From Gordonia asplenii (GTDB lineage: Bacteria; Actinomycetota; Actinomycetes; Mycobacteriales; Mycobacteriaceae), in assembly GCF_012933505.1 (NCBI RefSeq), contig NZ_JABBNB010000019.1, positions 1-64,000 on the forward strand: a stretch of 64,000 nucleotides of DNA. Reading direction: 5' to 3'. The notes below the pieces were generated by a model. It was not told where the DNA came from. It saw only the letters and a list, made by a program, of their open reading frames with translations, and made no database searches. Shown piece by piece: positions 29,922 to 39,056 of the stretch. Numbering within the stretch: the stretch's first letter is position 1; the number at the start of each line of letters is the position of its first letter. A program made the position numbers and the translations under genes.

Positions 29922-31517
29922 ATGACTGGCATCGACGATGATCCGTCGACCGAACCACTGCGGTCGCGGCGAAACCACTGGAACAACCAGATTCGGCGGC
30001 ACGCATTCATGCGCCCCGACCTTCCCGCGTTGCGGTATCTCGGACGCACCACGACCTGGCGGGAACTCGATCGCCGATCGACGGCCTTCGCCGCCGCATT
30101 GCATCGCCGCGGCGTGGGCTTCGGTGATCGGGTGCTGATGGCGCTGCTGAACCGGCCGGAATACGTGGAGGCCGTGCTCGGCGCCAACCTGCTCGGCGCC
30201 ATCGCGGTACCGGTGAACATCCGCATGAGTCCCAACGAAGTCGCCTACCTCGTCAGCGACAGCGGAGCGAAGGTCGTCGTCACGGAGAAGCTGCTCGCTC
30301 CGTTGGTCGATGCGGTTGCGGCATCCACGGGTTCGCTCGACACGCTCATCGTCGTCGACGCCGGAGACGAGGCTTCCGACCATCTCGATTACGAGACGCT
30401 GCTGACCGAGCCGGGCGGCGACCGTCCCGACGTCGATGTGCCCGAGGAGACTGTCGCGGTCATCATGTTCACCTCGGGCACGACCGGAAAACCCAAGGGC
30501 GCCATGCTGACTCACACCAATCTGCAGGCCCAGGCATTGACCACGATCAGCGCGTCGCGCGCACAGCCGGATTCGGTGTCGTCGGTGGTTCCACCGATCT
30601 TTCACATCGCCGGGTTGGCGGCGTTCGCACCGACGTTCTATCTCGGCGTGCCCGCGGTGATCCACCCGCTGGGCGCCTTCGATCCCGACGTGATGCTTGA
30701 CACCCTGGAGAGCGAGGGCACGACGTCGGTGTTCATGGTGCCGGCGCAGTGGCAGGCGGTCTGTGCGGCTCAACGTGCGCGACCGCGGACCCTGAAGTTG
30801 CAGACGATCAGCTGGGGCGCGGCACCGGCGTCGGACTCGGTGCTCTCGGCGATGAATGAGAACTTCCCCGCGGCCGCGAACATGACGGCCTTCGGTCAGA
30901 CCGAGATGTCGCCGGTGACATGCATGCTGGAAGGTAAAGACGCGCAACGCAAGATGGGATCGATCGGCAAAGTGGTGCCGGCGGTCACCGCGCGGATCGT
31001 CGACCCGCTGATGAACGACGTCAAGCAGGGTGAGATCGGCGAAATCGTCTACCGCGGACCGAATCTGATGAAGGGCTACTGGAACAAACCGCAGGAGACG
31101 GCCGAGGCGTTTCGGGGCGGCTGGTTCCATTCCGGCGACCTGGTGCGCGAGGACGACGAAGGATTCCTGTTCGTCGTCGACCGCGCGAAAGACATGATCA
31201 TCTCCGGTGGCGAGAACATCTACAGCGCGGAAGTGGAGAACGTGCTGTTCGGCCACCCCTCGATCCGCGAGGCCGCCATCATCGGGCGCGCCGACGCCAA
31301 GTGGGGTGAGGTTCCGGTCGCCGTCATCGTGCTCGACGGTGCGGACGACCTGACTCTCGACGATCTCAAGCCGTATCTCGACGAGAATCTGGCTCGGTTC
31401 AAGCAACCGAAGGACCTCGTCATCGTCGACGAACTTCCGCGCAACGCGGGCGGCAAGGTGGTCAAGCCGACCTTGCGCGCCGCGTACGGAAGCAAAGACG
31501 CGGGACTATCCGACTGA
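29922..31517 (+). CDS. Acyl-CoA synthetase, FadD5-like
   Basis: A 531-residue ANL-superfamily ligase that activates a fatty or other carboxylic acid to its CoA thioester. The P-loop MFTSGTTGKPKGAMLTHTN is near residues 183–201. SWGAAPASD, AFGQTEMSPVTCML, WFHSGDLVREDDEG and the C-terminal Lys motif LPRNAGGKVVKPTL are intact. Strongly similar in recalled sequence to mycobacterial FadD5, a long-chain acyl-CoA ligase. ATG at 29922. It converges with and overlaps the decarboxylase gene by 12 nt. Confidence 0.9.
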   Translation: MTGIDDDPSTEPLRSRRNHWNNQIRRHAFMRPDLPALRYLGRTTTWRELDRRSTAFAAALHRRGVGFGDRVLMALLNRPEYVEAVLGANLLGAIAVPVNIRMSPNEVAYLVSDSGAKVVVTEKLLAPLVDAVAASTGSLDTLIVVDAGDEASDHLDYETLLTEPGGDRPDVDVPEETVAVIMFTSGTTGKPKGAMLTHTNLQAQALTTISASRAQPDSVSSVVPPIFHIAGLAAFAPTFYLGVPAVIHPLGAFDPDVMLDTLESEGTTSVFMVPAQWQAVCAAQRARPRTLKLQTISWGAAPASDSVLSAMNENFPAAANMTAFGQTEMSPVTCMLEGKDAQRKMGSIGKVVPAVTARIVDPLMNDVKQGEIGEIVYRGPNLMKGYWNKPQETAEAFRGGWFHSGDLVREDDEGFLFVVDRAKDMIISGGENIYSAEVENVLFGHPSIREAAIIGRADAKWGEVPVAVIVLDGADDLTLDDLKPYLDENLARFKQPKDLVIVDELPRNAGGKVVKPTLRAAYGSKDAGLSD

Positions 31518-34295
31518 CCCCTCGACCAGCATGTCGATGGCCTTGCGGGTGTAGACGCGGTAGCCGTACTCGGGCCGGTAGCCATGGATCTCCGGAGTGT
31601 CGAGGTCGGCGATGAACCGCAGTATCTCGGCACTGAACACCTGCCCGGGCACCAGGACCGGGAACCCGGGCGGATAGGGCGTCACGAATGTCGCCGAGAC
31701 GACGTCGGTGCCCGCGTCGAGGTACTCGTGGATCTGTTCGGCGTCGAGGTATTCGCAGTTCGCGTCGTCGTAGGACAGGTAGAACGCCGGTCGGACATCG
31801 CCCTCCGGCGTCGACTCCGCGAGGCCGGCGTCGGCATCGTCTCCGACGTGGACGACGTCGACGACGTCGACGACGTCACGGAAGGCCGGGTGGAATCCGC
31901 TGAAGTTCGGCATGTCCAGTGCGTCGGCGGTCAACCGGGCGACTCGCCGCTCGAAGTGGCCGCGTTCGCCGAGGGCCATGTCGGCGACGTGTTCGTCGAG
32001 TTCGCGGGTGATCTTGACCATCACTTCGACGAGGAACGCCACCGACGACCGCGTGGTGCCGATGTTCGTCATGAACAGCACCGTGTTGCGGGAGGTCTTG
32101 TTGATCTGCACCCCGTAGCGGTCCATCAGCTGGTCGCGCTTGAAGGTGTCACCGTCGTAGCCGGTGCGCCCGATCGACAAGGTGATCCGCGACGGGTCGA
32201 GGACGAACTCATCCTGCTCCCATGCGGCCATCATGTTCTGTAGACCCGATCGCAGTGGCTGACCGATGTGTGACGGCCGGTAGGTCTCGGGAATCAGATC
32301 CGACGTCTTCAGGCAGGACAGGTAGCGGCTGAGCAACGGATGGTTGTCGATCGCGTCGCGCAGCTGCATCGCATTCTCGATCTGCCGCTGGACCAATTCG
32401 ACGCCCTCCAGCGCGACTTGGCGCCGACCCAGATCCAGCGACGCGAGGATCTGATAGTTGGGTGAGGTCGAGGTGTGTGCCATGTACGCCTCGTGGAACG
32501 CCTCGGACACCTTCTGGTCGAAGTCCTGGTCGTAGACGTGGATCATCGACCCCTGTCGCAACGACGTCAACGTCTTGTGCGTCGACTGCGTGGCGTACAC
32601 ACGCACCCGTGCCTTCGCCGGATCCGGGGTGAGCCGACGTTCGAGCAGCTCGTCGTCGGTCGGCGGGTGCGCGGCGTCGGCGGCCAGCCGCGTCTCGTGG
32701 GCGGCGATGTAGGCGGGCTCGGAGAGCTTGCGGCGCAACGTGTCTGCGTTGTACATCGCGGTGCGGGTGCGGTACACGGGATGGAATCGGGCGAAGGCGA
32801 ACCATGCTTCGTCCCATAGGAACACCAGGTCGGGTTTGAGTGCGAGGCACTCCTCCATGACGCGCGCGACGTCGTAGACGATGCCGTCGAAGGTGCAGTT
32901 GGTCAGCGAGATCATCTTGACCCGGTCGAGTTTGCCCGCGCGACGCAGGGCGAGGAGCTTCGACTTGATCTCCCGCAGCGGCACCGCACCGTACATCGAG
33001 TAACCGGGCAGCGGGTAGGCCTCGAGATAGACGACTTTCGCGCCGGACATCATCATGCCGTAGTGATGCGACTGGTGGCAGTTGCGATCGAGCAGCACGA
33101 TGTCGCCGGGCGCGACGAGTGACTGGGTGACGATCTTGTTGGCGGTCGACGTCCCGTTGGTGACGAAGTAGGTGTTGCGGCTGCCGTAGGCTTCGGCGGC
33201 CAGCTGCTGGGCCTCGCGCAGCGGGCCGGTCGGCTCGAGCAGCGAGTCGAGTCCGCCGCACGTAGCCGACGTCTCGGCCATGAAGACGTTGAGCCCGTAG
33301 AAGCTGACCATGTCTTTGACCCAATGCGAATTGACGATCGACTTGCCCTGCGAGATCGGCAGCGCGTGGAAGACTCCGGTCGGGCGGTGGCTGTACTCCT
33401 TGAGTGCGCTGAAGAACGGGGTGCGGTAGCGGGCCGCAACCCCCTGCAGGATGCTCAAATGCAGTTCCAATACGCCCTCGCGGGCGTGGAACACACGGCG
33501 GAACTGTTCGCCGAGCCGTCCGGCGATGTCTTCGACCTCGATCTCGGTCATCAGGTACAGGTCGAGTTCGGGACGCAGTTCGGTGAGTGAAGCCGCCAGG
33601 ATCTCGGCGCGCTCGTCGGGGAAGAGGTGGTCGGCGAGGTTCTGCGACAGCGACGTGTCGAGGAATTCGGTGAGCGACGACAGGTCCCGCGGCGACGCAT
33701 GGGAGAACCGGCGTCGAATCACCACCGCCTGCAGGTTGACGTTGAGGCGGGTGGCGACGAGAGCTTCGTCGCCGCTGCCGACGACGACGAGTTCGTAGCG
33801 GAACTCGTCGTCGGGCCGCCGCCACGAGCGAACTTCCCGACGCAGCGCCTGTTCCTGTTCGTCGGACATCGCTTCGACGACGAGCACTTCGAAATACGGT
33901 TGGTCGTGCCGCGAAACAGGTTGCTGCTCAAGGTCTCTGGGGTCGGTGGGGAAGAGTTCGGTGTCGTCGGCGCCGGCCCGCTTCTGGCTGCCGGAGCGAT
34001 AGGACTCGTTGGTCAACGCGCGGTTGATCCGCGTGACGAGGTCACCGAATTCGTCATAGGATCCGTCGGTGAACAGTCGCTGCACGCGCGCGAAACGCGT
34101 GTTGCCCGGGTAGGCCCAGTAGGGTTCGAGCGGTGTGAGTTCGGCCAGGATGTCGCGGCAGATGCCGACGTAGCGGTCGCGCCGCTCGCCGACGGTGTCC
34201 TGCCGGTTGAGTCGGTCCGCGGCCTCGTCCAGGCGACACCACGCATCGCCCCGAAGTTGCCAGACACTGTTGTACGCGTGCGCTTCGTCGGCCAT
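31506..34295 (-). CDS. Large PLP-dependent Orn/Lys/Arg decarboxylase-family protein (Rv2531c type)
   Basis: A 929-residue fold-type I PLP enzyme. A long N-terminal region of about 300 residues precedes the catalytic core (HWVKDMVSFYGLNVFMAETS, FVTNGTSTANKIV, LLDRNCHQSHHYG). The PLP lysine is in THKTLTSLRQGS near residue 572. The C-terminal part (PYPPGFPVLVPGQVF) is typical of the group. It resembles the mycobacterial amino-acid decarboxylase-like Rv2531c. I chose the ATG at 34295, with GAAAGG upstream. The substrate amino acid cannot be read from sequence. Confidence 0.87.
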   Translation of the reverse strand: MADEAHAYNSVWQLRGDAWCRLDEAADRLNRQDTVGERRDRYVGICRDILAELTPLEPYWAYPGNTRFARVQRLFTDGSYDEFGDLVTRINRALTNESYRSGSQKRAGADDTELFPTDPRDLEQQPVSRHDQPYFEVLVVEAMSDEQEQALRREVRSWRRPDDEFRYELVVVGSGDEALVATRLNVNLQAVVIRRRFSHASPRDLSSLTEFLDTSLSQNLADHLFPDERAEILAASLTELRPELDLYLMTEIEVEDIAGRLGEQFRRVFHAREGVLELHLSILQGVAARYRTPFFSALKEYSHRPTGVFHALPISQGKSIVNSHWVKDMVSFYGLNVFMAETSATCGGLDSLLEPTGPLREAQQLAAEAYGSRNTYFVTNGTSTANKIVTQSLVAPGDIVLLDRNCHQSHHYGMMMSGAKVVYLEAYPLPGYSMYGAVPLREIKSKLLALRRAGKLDRVKMISLTNCTFDGIVYDVARVMEECLALKPDLVFLWDEAWFAFARFHPVYRTRTAMYNADTLRRKLSEPAYIAAHETRLAADAAHPPTDDELLERRLTPDPAKARVRVYATQSTHKTLTSLRQGSMIHVYDQDFDQKVSEAFHEAYMAHTSTSPNYQILASLDLGRRQVALEGVELVQRQIENAMQLRDAIDNHPLLSRYLSCLKTSDLIPETYRPSHIGQPLRSGLQNMMAAWEQDEFVLDPSRITLSIGRTGYDGDTFKRDQLMDRYGVQINKTSRNTVLFMTNIGTTRSSVAFLVEVMVKITRELDEHVADMALGERGHFERRVARLTADALDMPNFSGFHPAFRDVVDVVDVVHVGDDADAGLAESTPEGDVRPAFYLSYDDANCEYLDAEQIHEYLDAGTDVVSATFVTPYPPGFPVLVPGQVFSAEILRFIADLDTPEIHGYRPEYGYRVYTRKAIDMLVEGSVG

Positions 34296-34424
34296 CGCCG
34301 CACCTTTCACCGGGGGTGTTGGCGCCATGGTGGCAGTCGAGAGTGGACAGACACGCGACGCGCAAACGAATTCGGCGTGGCCATCATGTGGCCGTCGCGC
34401 CGGTATCCGGCATTTCGCACCCGG

Positions 34425-34484
34425 GTCGGCAGAGAATCAGTCGGCAGAGAATCAGTCGGCACGGAATCAGTCGGCACGGAATCA
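34425..34484. repeat. Four tandem 15-bp repeats
   Basis: GTCGGCAGAGAATCA twice, then GTCGGCACGGAATCA twice, with no spacers. The last unit contains the stop codon of the dehalogenase gene (minus strand, TGA at 34482–34484). The rest of the gap 34296–34424 shows nothing recognisable. Too short and spacerless to be a CRISPR. Confidence 0.9.
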
Positions 34485-35366
34485 GATGTCGCCGACGGTC
34501 TCCCACCATCGGGTGATCGCTTCGGCGACGTCGTCCGGCGCGTCGGACTGGACGAAGTGCCCCGCGTCGCGGATCGTCACCGTCGTGAGGTCGGAAAGCG
34601 TTGCCTCCCAACGTCGACGCTCCTTATCGCCCAGCGCGACGTCGCCGTCGGCCCAGATGAGCAACGTCGGCAGACCGTCGAAGCGGTCGAGGTGATCCTC
34701 GACGTCGGCGAGGAAGTCGCGGCTGCCGATGATCGCGCCGGGCAGCGTCGCGCAGCCGTTGCGGCGCTCTCTGGTGGGCAGGGCGTTGCGGTAGTGGTCC
34801 ATCTCGGAGGCCGTCGGCTTCCGTCGTCGATGACCGGCCGGGATGAGCGCGTTCACGAACAGGTTGAACCGCCGGGTAAGTTCGCGGCCGACCAGTCCGC
34901 CTGCCGCGCGTGACGCCAGCTCGGCGCGGATGTCACCGTTCAACGGCCACGCCCAGGTGTTCAGTAGAACGAGGCCGAGGAATCTCTCCGACCGGAATTG
35001 AGCGGCGCAGAGACCGATCGGGCCGCCCCAGTCATGGGCGACCAGCGTGACGTCGGCGAGGTCGAGCCGATCGACGAATGCGGCGACCGTCGCGGCGTGA
35101 TCGTCGGGCTGAAGTCGGTAGCGCCTCGACGCCGTGGACAACCCGAACCCGGGGTAGTCGAGGGCGATGCAGCGGAACCGGTCACTGAGCCGGGCGATCA
35201 CGTCGCGGTAGACGAACGACCAGGTGGGATTTCCGTGCAACATCAGCAGCGTGGGCCCGGTGCCTTCGTCGATGTAATGCACGACGTTGCCGTCGATCTC
35301 GATGAAACGGCTGTCGAACGGGTAGAGATCGGCGTCCACCCAGTCCGGGCGAAGGTAGGAGGTCAT
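34482..35366 (-). CDS. Haloalkane dehalogenase-family alpha/beta hydrolase
   Basis: A 294-residue hydrolase with haloalkane dehalogenase hallmarks. HGNPTWSFVYR (N46 and W49, possible halide contacts) is present, and the nucleophile elbow AHDWGGPIG has Asp112 followed by Trp113. The catalytic His is in GHFVQSDAP near residue 275. The ATG overlaps the stop of the upstream HxlR regulator (ATGA), so the two form an operon. Halide specificity is inferred; some relatives are epoxide hydrolases, but Asp-Trp and HGNPTW favour a dehalogenase. Confidence 0.83.
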   Translation of the reverse strand: MTSYLRPDWVDADLYPFDSRFIEIDGNVVHYIDEGTGPTLLMLHGNPTWSFVYRDVIARLSDRFRCIALDYPGFGLSTASRRYRLQPDDHAATVAAFVDRLDLADVTLVAHDWGGPIGLCAAQFRSERFLGLVLLNTWAWPLNGDIRAELASRAAGGLVGRELTRRFNLFVNALIPAGHRRRKPTASEMDHYRNALPTRERRNGCATLPGAIIGSRDFLADVEDHLDRFDGLPTLLIWADGDVALGDKERRRWEATLSDLTTVTIRDAGHFVQSDAPDDVAEAITRWWETVGDI

Positions 35367-36040
35367 CGTTCACTCGCTAGATCGGCGGGGTCGTCGACGA
35401 CGTGTGGACCGTTGAAACGCAAGCGCTGCAGGACGGTCAGATCCCCGGTGAGGCCGAGTCCGAGTTGGCGCGCGAGCTCGACGTCGACTTGTCGGGTGAG
35501 CAGGCCCAACGCGAGCTGTGCGTTGCCCTCGATGGTCAGTGACGGTGGCGTCGACGGCCGAACGAGTGTCGTGCGAATTTCTCCATCGGCGATCTCGATG
35601 AATGCGGGGGCCTCGGCGACGCGTGCTTCGACGACGACCGGTGGCGCCGTCGGGTCGGCGTCGTCGAGCAGTTCACTGATCGGGAAGGCGAGCCAGTGAC
35701 TGCGGAAGGTTTCGGTACTCGTGGGGGCGGCCATGTATCGCGCGCCGAAACGAACCAGCGAGCGGATGACGGGCTCGAGGTCGCGTCCCGCGTCGGTCAG
35801 TTCATAGAGGGTGGTGCCGATTGGTGGCGGGGCGTCGTAGCGCGCGACGAGTCCTTGCGCCTCAAGGGTTTTGAGTCGCTCGGCCAGCAGGTTGGTCGAG
35901 ATGCCGGGCAGGCCGCGGACAAGGTCGGCATACCGGGAGCCGCCTTGCAGCAGCAGTTCCCGGACGATGAGGAGTGTCCATCTGTCGCCGACGACGTCGA
36001 GTGCCTTGGCGACCGAACAATACTGGTCGTAGGAGCGCAT
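35363..36040 (-). CDS. HxlR-type winged-helix regulator with C-terminal extension
   Basis: A 225-residue protein. The N-terminal ~95 residues form an HxlR winged helix (YCSVAKALDVVGDRWTLLIV, then GISTNLLAERLKTLEAQGLV). The remaining ~110 residues are an SCP2-like or ligand-binding extension (TIEGNAQLALGLLTRQVDVE). It is encoded just before and coupled to the dehalogenase, so it probably regulates it. Two direct repeats lie just upstream. Confidence 0.85.
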   Translation of the reverse strand: MRSYDQYCSVAKALDVVGDRWTLLIVRELLLQGGSRYADLVRGLPGISTNLLAERLKTLEAQGLVARYDAPPPIGTTLYELTDAGRDLEPVIRSLVRFGARYMAAPTSTETFRSHWLAFPISELLDDADPTAPPVVVEARVAEAPAFIEIADGEIRTTLVRPSTPPSLTIEGNAQLALGLLTRQVDVELARQLGLGLTGDLTVLQRLRFNGPHVVDDPADLASER

Positions 36041-36060
36041 GAGGCGATCCTACGACCGAT

Positions 36061-36093
36061 GTACTTCAGTTTCAATAGTTAGTACTTCAGTTT
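36061..36093. promoter_or_regulatory. Direct-repeat operator candidate for the HxlR regulator
   Basis: GTACTTCAGTTT occurs at 36061–36072 and 36082–36093, 21 bp apart (two helical turns), starting 21 bp upstream of the HxlR start. The second copy overlaps the end of the MFS gene. The AT-rich pair stands out in this GC-rich DNA. Confidence 0.6.
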
Positions 36094-37294
36094 ATGAAGC
36101 AACCTGTGTGGCGTGATCGACGTCGACGACGTCGGCGCGCTTGAGCGCCGATCGATGCCGCGCCGTGGCATAGACCAACACGGCTAGGCCGGCGACCGTG
36201 ACGACCGCACCCGCCCAGATCGGCGAGGTGTAACCGAGGCCGGCGGCGATGGTGAGGCCACCGATCCACGCGCCCAACGCGTTTCCGATGTTGAAGGCGG
36301 CGATGTTCGCGCCCGACGCGAGCGTGGGTGCGGTCGAGGCGAAGTTCATGATGCGCATCTGCAGGCCCGGGACGGTGGCGAAACCGAAGGCGCCCATGAG
36401 GATCAGCGACGCTACGGTCATGACTTGGTTACCCGCGGTCGACGCGAACGCGACGAGAATCACCGCGAGCGCGGCCAGGATCACGATCAGGGTCGGTGCT
36501 AGCGCACGGTCGGCTGCTTTGCCGCCCGCGTAGTTTCCGATGAACAGCCCCACACCGAACAGGACCAGCAGCCACGGCACAGTTGCGGACGCGAAGCCGG
36601 AGACGTCGGTCAGGGTGTAGGCGATATAGGTGAAGGCACCGAACATTCCGCCGAAGCCGAGAATGGTGATCACGATCGACAACCACACCTGCGACGAGCG
36701 GAACGCGGCGATCTCGGTGCGCAGACTCGGGGTCTCGCGGTGGTGAGTCTTGGTGTCGGGCACCAGGATTGCGATGCCGGCCAGCGCGATGACGCCGATG
36801 ATCGTGATGGCCCAGAAAGTCGAGCGCCAACCGAACTGCTGACCGAGGAACGTGCCGAACGGCACCCCGAGCACATTGGCGATGGTCAGTCCGGCGAACA
36901 TCGCGGCGATCGCGCCGGCCCGCTTGGCCGGTGCGACCATGTCCGCGGCGACGACGGCACCGATGCCGAAGAATGCGCCGTGGCACAGTGCGGCGAGGAT
37001 GCGTCCGGCGAGCAGCATGTCGTAGCTCGCTGCGGTGGCGGAGAGCAGATTGCCCCCGATGAACAACACCATCAACGACATGAGGACGCGTTTGCGGTCG
37101 AAGCGAATCACCGCCGCGGTCACCGCGATCCCGCCGACGGCGACCGCGAGCGCGTACCCGGAGATGAGGTAGCCCGCAACCGACTCGGTGACGCCGAAGT
37201 CGGCGGCCACCTCGGGGAGCAGGCCCATGATGACGAACTCGGTGAGTCCGATGCCGAAGCCGCCGAGGGCCAGGGCGAGAAGTCCGACGGGCAT
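36092..37294 (-). CDS. MFS drug/sugar efflux transporter (DHA1/AraJ-like)
   Basis: A 400-residue, 12-helix efflux-type MFS protein. Helix 1 is LLALALGGFGIGLTEFVIMG, and the loop motif VIRFDRKRVLMSLM follows helix 2. AALCHGAFFGIGAVVAADMV is characteristic of the AraJ/YdhP subgroup. Divergent from a MarR gene, with paired inverted motifs between them, indicating MarR control. Export substrate unknown. Confidence 0.88.
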   Translation of the reverse strand: MPVGLLALALGGFGIGLTEFVIMGLLPEVAADFGVTESVAGYLISGYALAVAVGGIAVTAAVIRFDRKRVLMSLMVLFIGGNLLSATAASYDMLLAGRILAALCHGAFFGIGAVVAADMVAPAKRAGAIAAMFAGLTIANVLGVPFGTFLGQQFGWRSTFWAITIIGVIALAGIAILVPDTKTHHRETPSLRTEIAAFRSSQVWLSIVITILGFGGMFGAFTYIAYTLTDVSGFASATVPWLLVLFGVGLFIGNYAGGKAADRALAPTLIVILAALAVILVAFASTAGNQVMTVASLILMGAFGFATVPGLQMRIMNFASTAPTLASGANIAAFNIGNALGAWIGGLTIAAGLGYTSPIWAGAVVTVAGLAVLVYATARHRSALKRADVVDVDHATQVAS

Positions 37295-37320
37295 GTCGAT
37301 CCTTTCAGGCAGTTATATGA

Positions 37321-37370
37321 GGCGTACGCATGTAGTTGCAAGCGCGTGATAAATAGTTGCATACGCTTGC
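37321..37370. promoter_or_regulatory. Candidate MarR operators in the MFS/marR divergent promoter
   Basis: TAGTTGCAAGCG (37333) and TAGTTGCATACG (37354) are direct repeats 21 bp apart. GCAAGCG (37338–37344) and CGCTTGC (37364–37370) form an inverted pair, and GCGTACGCA (37322) mirrors TGCATACGC. The sites sit 27 to 50 bp from the MFS start and 49 to 98 bp from the MarR start. Confidence 0.55.
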
Positions 37371-37418
37371 TACTGGCGCAAGCTGGTATCCTTTGTGAGT
37401 CACATCGAGGAGGACGAC

Positions 37419-37910
37419 ATGGGTATCGCCGACGACGCCGTCGAGGTCCGCTCGCAGGGGTGGCGCACACTCGCCGCGCTGCACGGGCTGCTCGACGCCG
37501 AGCTCGAACGCGCGCTGCAACGCGAGCACCGGCTCTCCGTCGTCGAATACACCGTGCTCGATGCACTGAGCCGCCAAGACGGTTGGCACATGCGGATGGC
37601 GCAACTGGCTCGCGCGGCTGCGCTCAGTTCCAGCGCCACGACACGTCTGGTCAACAGGCTGGAGGATCGCGGCCTGATCCGGCGGATCCTGTGCGCCGAC
37701 GATCGCCGCGGCATCTACACCGAATTGACCGACGACGGGCGCGACCTGCTGACGCGGTCGCGACCCACGCATGATGCGACGCTGGAAGCCGCGCTGGATT
37801 CGGCCTGTGCGACACCGGAATTGGCGCCGCTCGTGGCTGCGCTGCACGAGTTGCCGACGGCAGGTGGACGGCCGTCGGCGACGAGTCGTTACCCTGGCAG
37901 CCATGGTTGA
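37419..37910 (+). CDS. MarR-family transcriptional regulator
   Basis: A 163-residue winged-helix regulator: LSVVEYTVLDALSRQDG, then the recognition region MAQLARAAALSSSATTRLVN and wing DRRGIYTELTDDGRDLL. A GAGGAGG ribosome site precedes the ATG at 37419. Divergent from the MFS exporter and overlapping the kinase gene by 8 nt, so the kinase may be co-transcribed with it. Confidence 0.9.
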   Translation: MGIADDAVEVRSQGWRTLAALHGLLDAELERALQREHRLSVVEYTVLDALSRQDGWHMRMAQLARAAALSSSATTRLVNRLEDRGLIRRILCADDRRGIYTELTDDGRDLLTRSRPTHDATLEAALDSACATPELAPLVAALHELPTAGGRPSATSRYPGSHG

Positions 37911-38694
37911 TCTCGCATACGTCATCGCAGGATCCGAGGCCACCGGCGGCGCCGGACTGCAAGCGGATCTCAAAACCTTCCAGCAGCTCGGCGTCTACGG
38001 TGTCGGCACCATCACCTGCATCGTCTCGTTCGATCCTCAGCACGACTGGGGACATCGATTCGTGCCGATCGCGCCTGACGTCATCGCCGACCAGATCGAA
38101 GCCGCCACCGCGGCGCACGCACTCGACGTCGTGAAGATCGGGATGCTCGGCACACCGGCCACGATCGATACCGTCGCCGCCGCGCTCCGCCGACAGCCGT
38201 GGCGGCACGTCGCCGTCGACCCGGTGCTGATCTGCAAAGGTCAGGAGCCCGGCGCGGCACTCGACACCGACAATGCGCTGCGCAGCGAGATCCTGCCCCA
38301 GGCCACCGTCGTGACGCCCAACATGTTCGAAGCGCAGACGCTCTCCGGCATGCGATCCATCGACAGCGTCGACGACCTGGCCGAGGCCGCACGACGCATC
38401 GCCGACCTCGGACCGCGCTACGTCGTCGCCAAAGGCGGCGTCGAACTGCCCGGCGACGACGCCGTCGACGTCGTCTACGACGGCACCGACGTGACCGTCC
38501 TGCGGTCGCCGAAGGTCGGGCAGGAGCGGGTGTCCGGGGCCGGGTGCACGCTCGCCGCGGCCATCACCGCCGAATTGGCCAAGGGAGCCGACGTGCTCGA
38601 CGCCGTGCGCACCGCCAAGGCGCTGACCACCGCCGGGATCGTCCGGCGGGTGTCGGCACGGACGCCTTTCGACAGCGTCTGGCAGGGGGCGTAG
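37903..38694 (+). CDS. ThiD/PdxK-like hydroxymethylpyrimidine or pyridoxine kinase
   Basis: A 263-residue ribokinase-fold enzyme. The N-terminus YVIAGSEATGGAGLQADLKT matches ThiD, and the C-terminal anion-hole motif GQERVSGAGCTLAAAI carries the catalytic region with GAGC in place of the usual GTGD. The Cys in that position is seen in the PdxK-like subgroup of ThiD-type kinases from Gram-positive bacteria. It could therefore phosphorylate pyridoxine instead of HMP. Start ATG 37903. No thiamine genes or TPP riboswitch are nearby. Confidence 0.78.
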   Translation: MVDLAYVIAGSEATGGAGLQADLKTFQQLGVYGVGTITCIVSFDPQHDWGHRFVPIAPDVIADQIEAATAAHALDVVKIGMLGTPATIDTVAAALRRQPWRHVAVDPVLICKGQEPGAALDTDNALRSEILPQATVVTPNMFEAQTLSGMRSIDSVDDLAEAARRIADLGPRYVVAKGGVELPGDDAVDVVYDGTDVTVLRSPKVGQERVSGAGCTLAAAITAELAKGADVLDAVRTAKALTTAGIVRRVSARTPFDSVWQGA

Positions 38695-38724
38695 CTCGAT
38701 CCGTGGAGTGAGCGAGCGTGCGCG

Positions 38725-38861
38725 ACTTCGACTCGGCTAGCTGTAGCGCCTCGCTCGGACCGGCTCAACCTGGGTTTACCGGTCGGGGCATTGCATCTGC
38801 TGGTTGAGCCGTGAGGAGCGTAAGCGCGCCGTACTGAGCGAGGCGCTAGCCGAGTCGAAGT
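38725..38861. repeat. Long inverted repeat element of the GGTTGAGCC/GCCGAGTCGAAGT family
   Basis: ACTTCGACTCGGCTAGC (38725–38741) pairs perfectly with GCTAGCCGAGTCGAAGT (38845–38861). Nested inside, GGCTCAACC (38762–38770) pairs with GGTTGAGCC (38802–38810). Pieces of the family recur at 38953 (GCTCAACCAGCAGG) and at 23531–23650. The rest of the 362-bp gap 38695–39056 shows no gene. Confidence 0.85.
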
Positions 38862-39056
38862 GACGAGCGTGTCGAAACCGCTGTACCACAATGCATTTGA
38901 TGGTGGCGCACGTGTCGAACTGTGATCGTATCGAACGGCGCTCGCCCAGCTCAACCAGCAGGCGACGGGGCCGGAGGCGACTTTCTCAGGTCAAAGTAGA
39001 TAATCGATTCGGCGGCGATGGGGCGGTGCCGGTCAGGCCCGCCGGGAATCAGTCAG

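Noticed and set aside
34425-34484. Tandem 15-bp repeats as a CRISPR array
   Set aside because: No spacers, repeats too short, no cas genes in the window.
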